NCBI GenBank assembly: GCA_900550385.1
Contig: URRZ01000058.1
Coordinates: forward strand, 1-13,697
Length of the DNA: 13,697 nucleotides
Origin: an uncultured Coriobacteriaceae bacterium
GTDB lineage: Bacteria; Actinomycetota; Coriobacteriia; Coriobacteriales; Eggerthellaceae
Direction of reading: 5' to 3'
Made by a program: the position numbers and the translations under genes. Below the pieces are notes generated by a model. That model saw nothing but the letters and a program-made list of their open reading frames with translations, had not been told where the DNA came from and did not search any database. This document shows positions 12,367 through 13,697 of this stretch, in pieces. The first letter of the stretch is position 1; each line of letters starts with the position of its first letter.

Positions 12367-13374
12367 TTACCACACGGGCGGGTGCTGCAACGCGGCGTTC
12401 ACCAGCTCGTCCATCACCTTCGGAAGCGAGAGGCCGGCGCCCTTGCAGGCAGCCGGGAACATGGAGTACTCGGTCATGCCGGGCGACACGTCCATCTCCA
12501 GCACGCGCGCCTGGGCGCCGTCCCAGATGAGGTCGACGCGGCCCATGTCGCGCACGTTGTAGGCGCGGTACACCTCCAGCGCGGCGCGCTCGATCTCGGC
12601 GCGGATGGCCTGGGCCTGCGCCGGATCGGGGGAAAGCGACTCGGGGCGCACGGGGCAGTGCATGTTCACCGCGCCGGCGGTCATGCGGGCGGCCGTGTCG
12701 TAGAGGCCTTGCACGGGCACGATCTCCACCGGGGGCAGCGCGTAGGCGTCCCAGCCCGTCCCCAGGATGGACACGCCCATTTCCACGCCCTCGATCCACT
12801 GCTCGATGACCACGGCGGCGTCGTAGGAAAGGGCATCCAGCACCGCATCGCCCAGGTCCTCCACACGATCCACCCGATGCACGCCCATGGCCGAGCCGCC
12901 GTGGGCGGGCTTCACCGCCACCGGGTAGCCGCCGATGACGCGATCCTGCACCATGTCCAGCGCCGTCGCCGCGCCCATGCTCTTGAACGCGTCGCGCGCG
13001 ATGTAGAGGCCCTGCGGCCACGACGCCACGGGCTCCTCGCCCGTGATGTTGCGGTACGCCGCCAGCTCGTAGTGCAGCGAGTCCTTGTTCCATGCGCGCT
13101 GGCACACCGAAGCCGACGATCCCACGAACGGGATGTCCAAGAACTCCAGCAGGCTCTGCAGCGTGCCGTCCTCGCCGTGCTTGCCATGGACGGCGATGTA
13201 GCACACGTCGGGCCGTTCGCTGCGCAGCGTGGGCACCAGGTCCTTGGTGGTGTCCAGCGGCACCACTTTATGGCCCGCCTCCTCCAGCGCATCGCACACG
13301 GTCTTTCCGCTCTTCAGCGAGAACTCGCGCTCGAACGAGGTCCCGCCCATCAGAACCGCGACTTTCAGTCCCAT
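12367..13374 (-). CDS. ddl: D-alanine-D-alanine ligase family protein
   Basis: This 335-residue cytoplasmic ATP-grasp ligase should join D-amino acids for peptidoglycan precursors. Visible motifs are MGGTSFEREFSL (E15), AVHGKHGEDGTLQ (62-73), VAVKPAHGGSAMGV (K155, S161), EQWIEGVEMGVSILG (E191, E197), GRVDLIW (R279, D281) and LEMDVSPGMTEYSMFP (E293, D295). Two key positions deviate from E. coli DdlB: the metal ligand Asn (N272) is Asp295, and the omega-loop AKY is ARM (Tyr216 replaced by Met231). Specificity for a second D-amino or hydroxy acid other than D-Ala is possible. The ATG follows GGAGGGAGAG. The gene is flanked on both sides by copies of the hairpin element. Confidence 0.88.
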   Translation of the reverse strand: MGLKVAVLMGGTSFEREFSLKSGKTVCDALEEAGHKVVPLDTTKDLVPTLRSERPDVCYIAVHGKHGEDGTLQSLLEFLDIPFVGSSASVCQRAWNKDSLHYELAAYRNITGEEPVASWPQGLYIARDAFKSMGAATALDMVQDRVIGGYPVAVKPAHGGSAMGVHRVDRVEDLGDAVLDALSYDAAVVIEQWIEGVEMGVSILGTGWDAYALPPVEIVPVQGLYDTAARMTAGAVNMHCPVRPESLSPDPAQAQAIRAEIERAALEVYRAYNVRDMGRVDLIWDGAQARVLEMDVSPGMTEYSMFPAACKGAGLSLPKVMDELVNAALQHPPVW

Positions 13375-13396
13375 ATCGTCTCTCCCTCCTGCGAAT

Positions 13397-13423
13397 GTGA
13401 AAAAGGGACAGTCACTTTTTCAC
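13397..13423. repeat. REP-like hairpin 1 upstream of ddl
   Basis: GTGAAAAAG (13397-13405) and CTTTTTCAC (13415-13423) pair perfectly around the loop GGACAGTCA. The AAAAAGGGACAGTCAC core resembles palindromes I associate with REP elements moved by RAYT-type transposases. It lies 22 nt before the ddl start codon, in the presumed leader. Confidence 0.7.
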
Positions 13424-13429
13424 GTTTCC

Positions 13430-13468
13430 GGGAATGAGAAAAATCCTCCGTCCCTTTTTCTCATTCCC
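13430..13468. repeat. REP-like hairpin 2 upstream of ddl
   Basis: GGGAATGAGAAAAA (13430-13443) and its exact complement (13455-13468) form a 14-bp stem with an 11-nt loop. Read on the minus strand the core is AAAAAGGGACGGAGGATTTTT without its last base, sharing AAAAAGGGAC with hairpin 1 in opposite orientation. The two are only 6 nt apart and look like an inverted REP pair. No clear ddl promoter is visible in 13375-13480. Confidence 0.7.
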
Positions 13469-13480
13469 CAAAACCACCGG

Positions 13481-13605
13481 TCGTTCATTACGTCAGCGAG
13501 GGCGTCTCTGGTGCCCCGCATCGTGGGGAAGGCGGGGGCGAAGCGTACTTCGGTACGCGAGTCCTCGGCTTCGCCGCGAGGCGGGGTGCCAGAGACGGCC
13601 GCAGC
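13481..13605 (+). repeat. Long hairpin element, copy 3 (diverged)
   Basis: The leader TCGTTCATTACGTCAGCGAG (13481-13500) is followed by the same fold from 13496 to 13602, with the identical apical GCGTAC-TTCG-GTACGC (13543-13558) and the same length as copy 2. The outer arms have largely changed, GTCTCTGG and GCCCCGC on the left against GCGGGG and GCCAGAGAC on the right, yet pair better than in copy 2. Both G.G mismatches are kept (13527 with 13573, 13532 with 13568). It ends GCAGC; after 8 nt a weaker hairpin, TTTCCCC with GGGAGAAA (13615-13633, one bulge), takes the place of the second hairpin. Confidence 0.85.
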
Positions 13606-13645
13606 GTCGGCAGGTTTCCCCGGGAGGGAGAAAGGCGGGACCATT

Positions 13646-13676
13646 AAAAGGCACCCGCCGCGCAGAAGGCGCGGGT
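13646..13676 (-). terminator. Terminator of a gene beyond the right edge
   Basis: On the minus strand ACCCGC (13671-13676) and GCGGGT (13653-13658) form a stem, then GCC and TTTT (13646-13649). This fits a Rho-independent terminator for a minus-strand gene ending beyond 13697. No coding sequence of that gene is in the window, since a stop occurs in each short reading frame I checked at the edge. Confidence 0.5.
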
Positions 13677-13697
13677 CCGCGCCCGGCGCTACGCGCT

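Noticed and set aside
12151..13437. A 428-codon plus-strand open frame opposite ddl, covering element copy 2
   Set aside because: Antisense shadow of ddl with His/Arg/Ala-rich translation; the copy 2 sequence changes by paired substitutions, not by codon-like changes.
13420..13644. A 74-codon minus-strand open frame upstream of ddl
   Set aside because: It runs across the REP-like hairpin and element copy 3; repeats explain the sequence better than coding, and I see no good ribosome site.
1..13697. CRISPR array or prophage/integrative element
   Set aside because: The repeats are few, kilobases apart and hairpin-structured, with no spacers, cas, integrase or phage genes; tRNA-Leu shows no nearby integrase or duplicated 3' end.

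Overview
The window is GC-rich bacterial chromosome with dense coding. It contains 11 protein genes and one tRNA gene. Ten of the protein genes lie on the minus strand; only a DUF523 gene and tRNA-Leu(CAA) are on the plus strand. The gene content (short PGI, DhnA-type class I aldolase, PepV-like dipeptidase, orphan LytTR regulator, CocE-like hydrolase, YtxH/PRC-barrel/VTT/TM2 cluster), the composition and the AAAAAGGGAC hairpins suggest a gut actinobacterium of the Coriobacteriia, probably Eggerthellaceae. That placement is inference from gene style; nothing here proves the taxon.

Layout, left to right. 1-131: a truncated copy of a long hairpin element plus a second hairpin at the end of pgi. 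117-2647: pgi and a LytTR response regulator (minus). 2924-4947: a PepV-like dipeptidase and a DUF523 gene, divergent, sharing a perfect 20-bp inverted repeat over both start sites. 4920-5077: promoter, tRNA-Leu(CAA) and terminator. 5085-8827: TetR regulator, CocE/S15-type hydrolase and class I aldolase (minus). 8975-12033: a probable four-gene envelope cluster transcribed ytxH-like, PRC-barrel, VTT/DedA-like, TM2. 12034-12366: promoter of that cluster and hairpin element copy 2. 12367-13374: a D-Ala-D-Ala ligase family gene. 13375-13697: two REP-like hairpins, hairpin element copy 3 and a terminator for a gene beyond the edge.

The ordinary part is housekeeping: two sugar-phosphate enzymes (pgi, aldolase), peptide hydrolysis, cell-wall precursor synthesis and an envelope/stress cluster. 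The part I would look at first is the three-copy element at 1-131, 12203-12363 and 13481-13633. Each copy has a long hairpin of about 43 pairs in copy 2, capped by an invariant cUUCGg tetraloop, then CGCAGC, an exact 8-nt spacer and a second hairpin. The arms of the long hairpin differ between copies at many positions, but mostly in paired, compensatory ways. The differences are of the C-G/U.G and A-U/G-C kind when read on the plus strand. This supports a selected plus-strand RNA structure, antisense to its neighbouring genes. I do not recognise it as a named RNA family.
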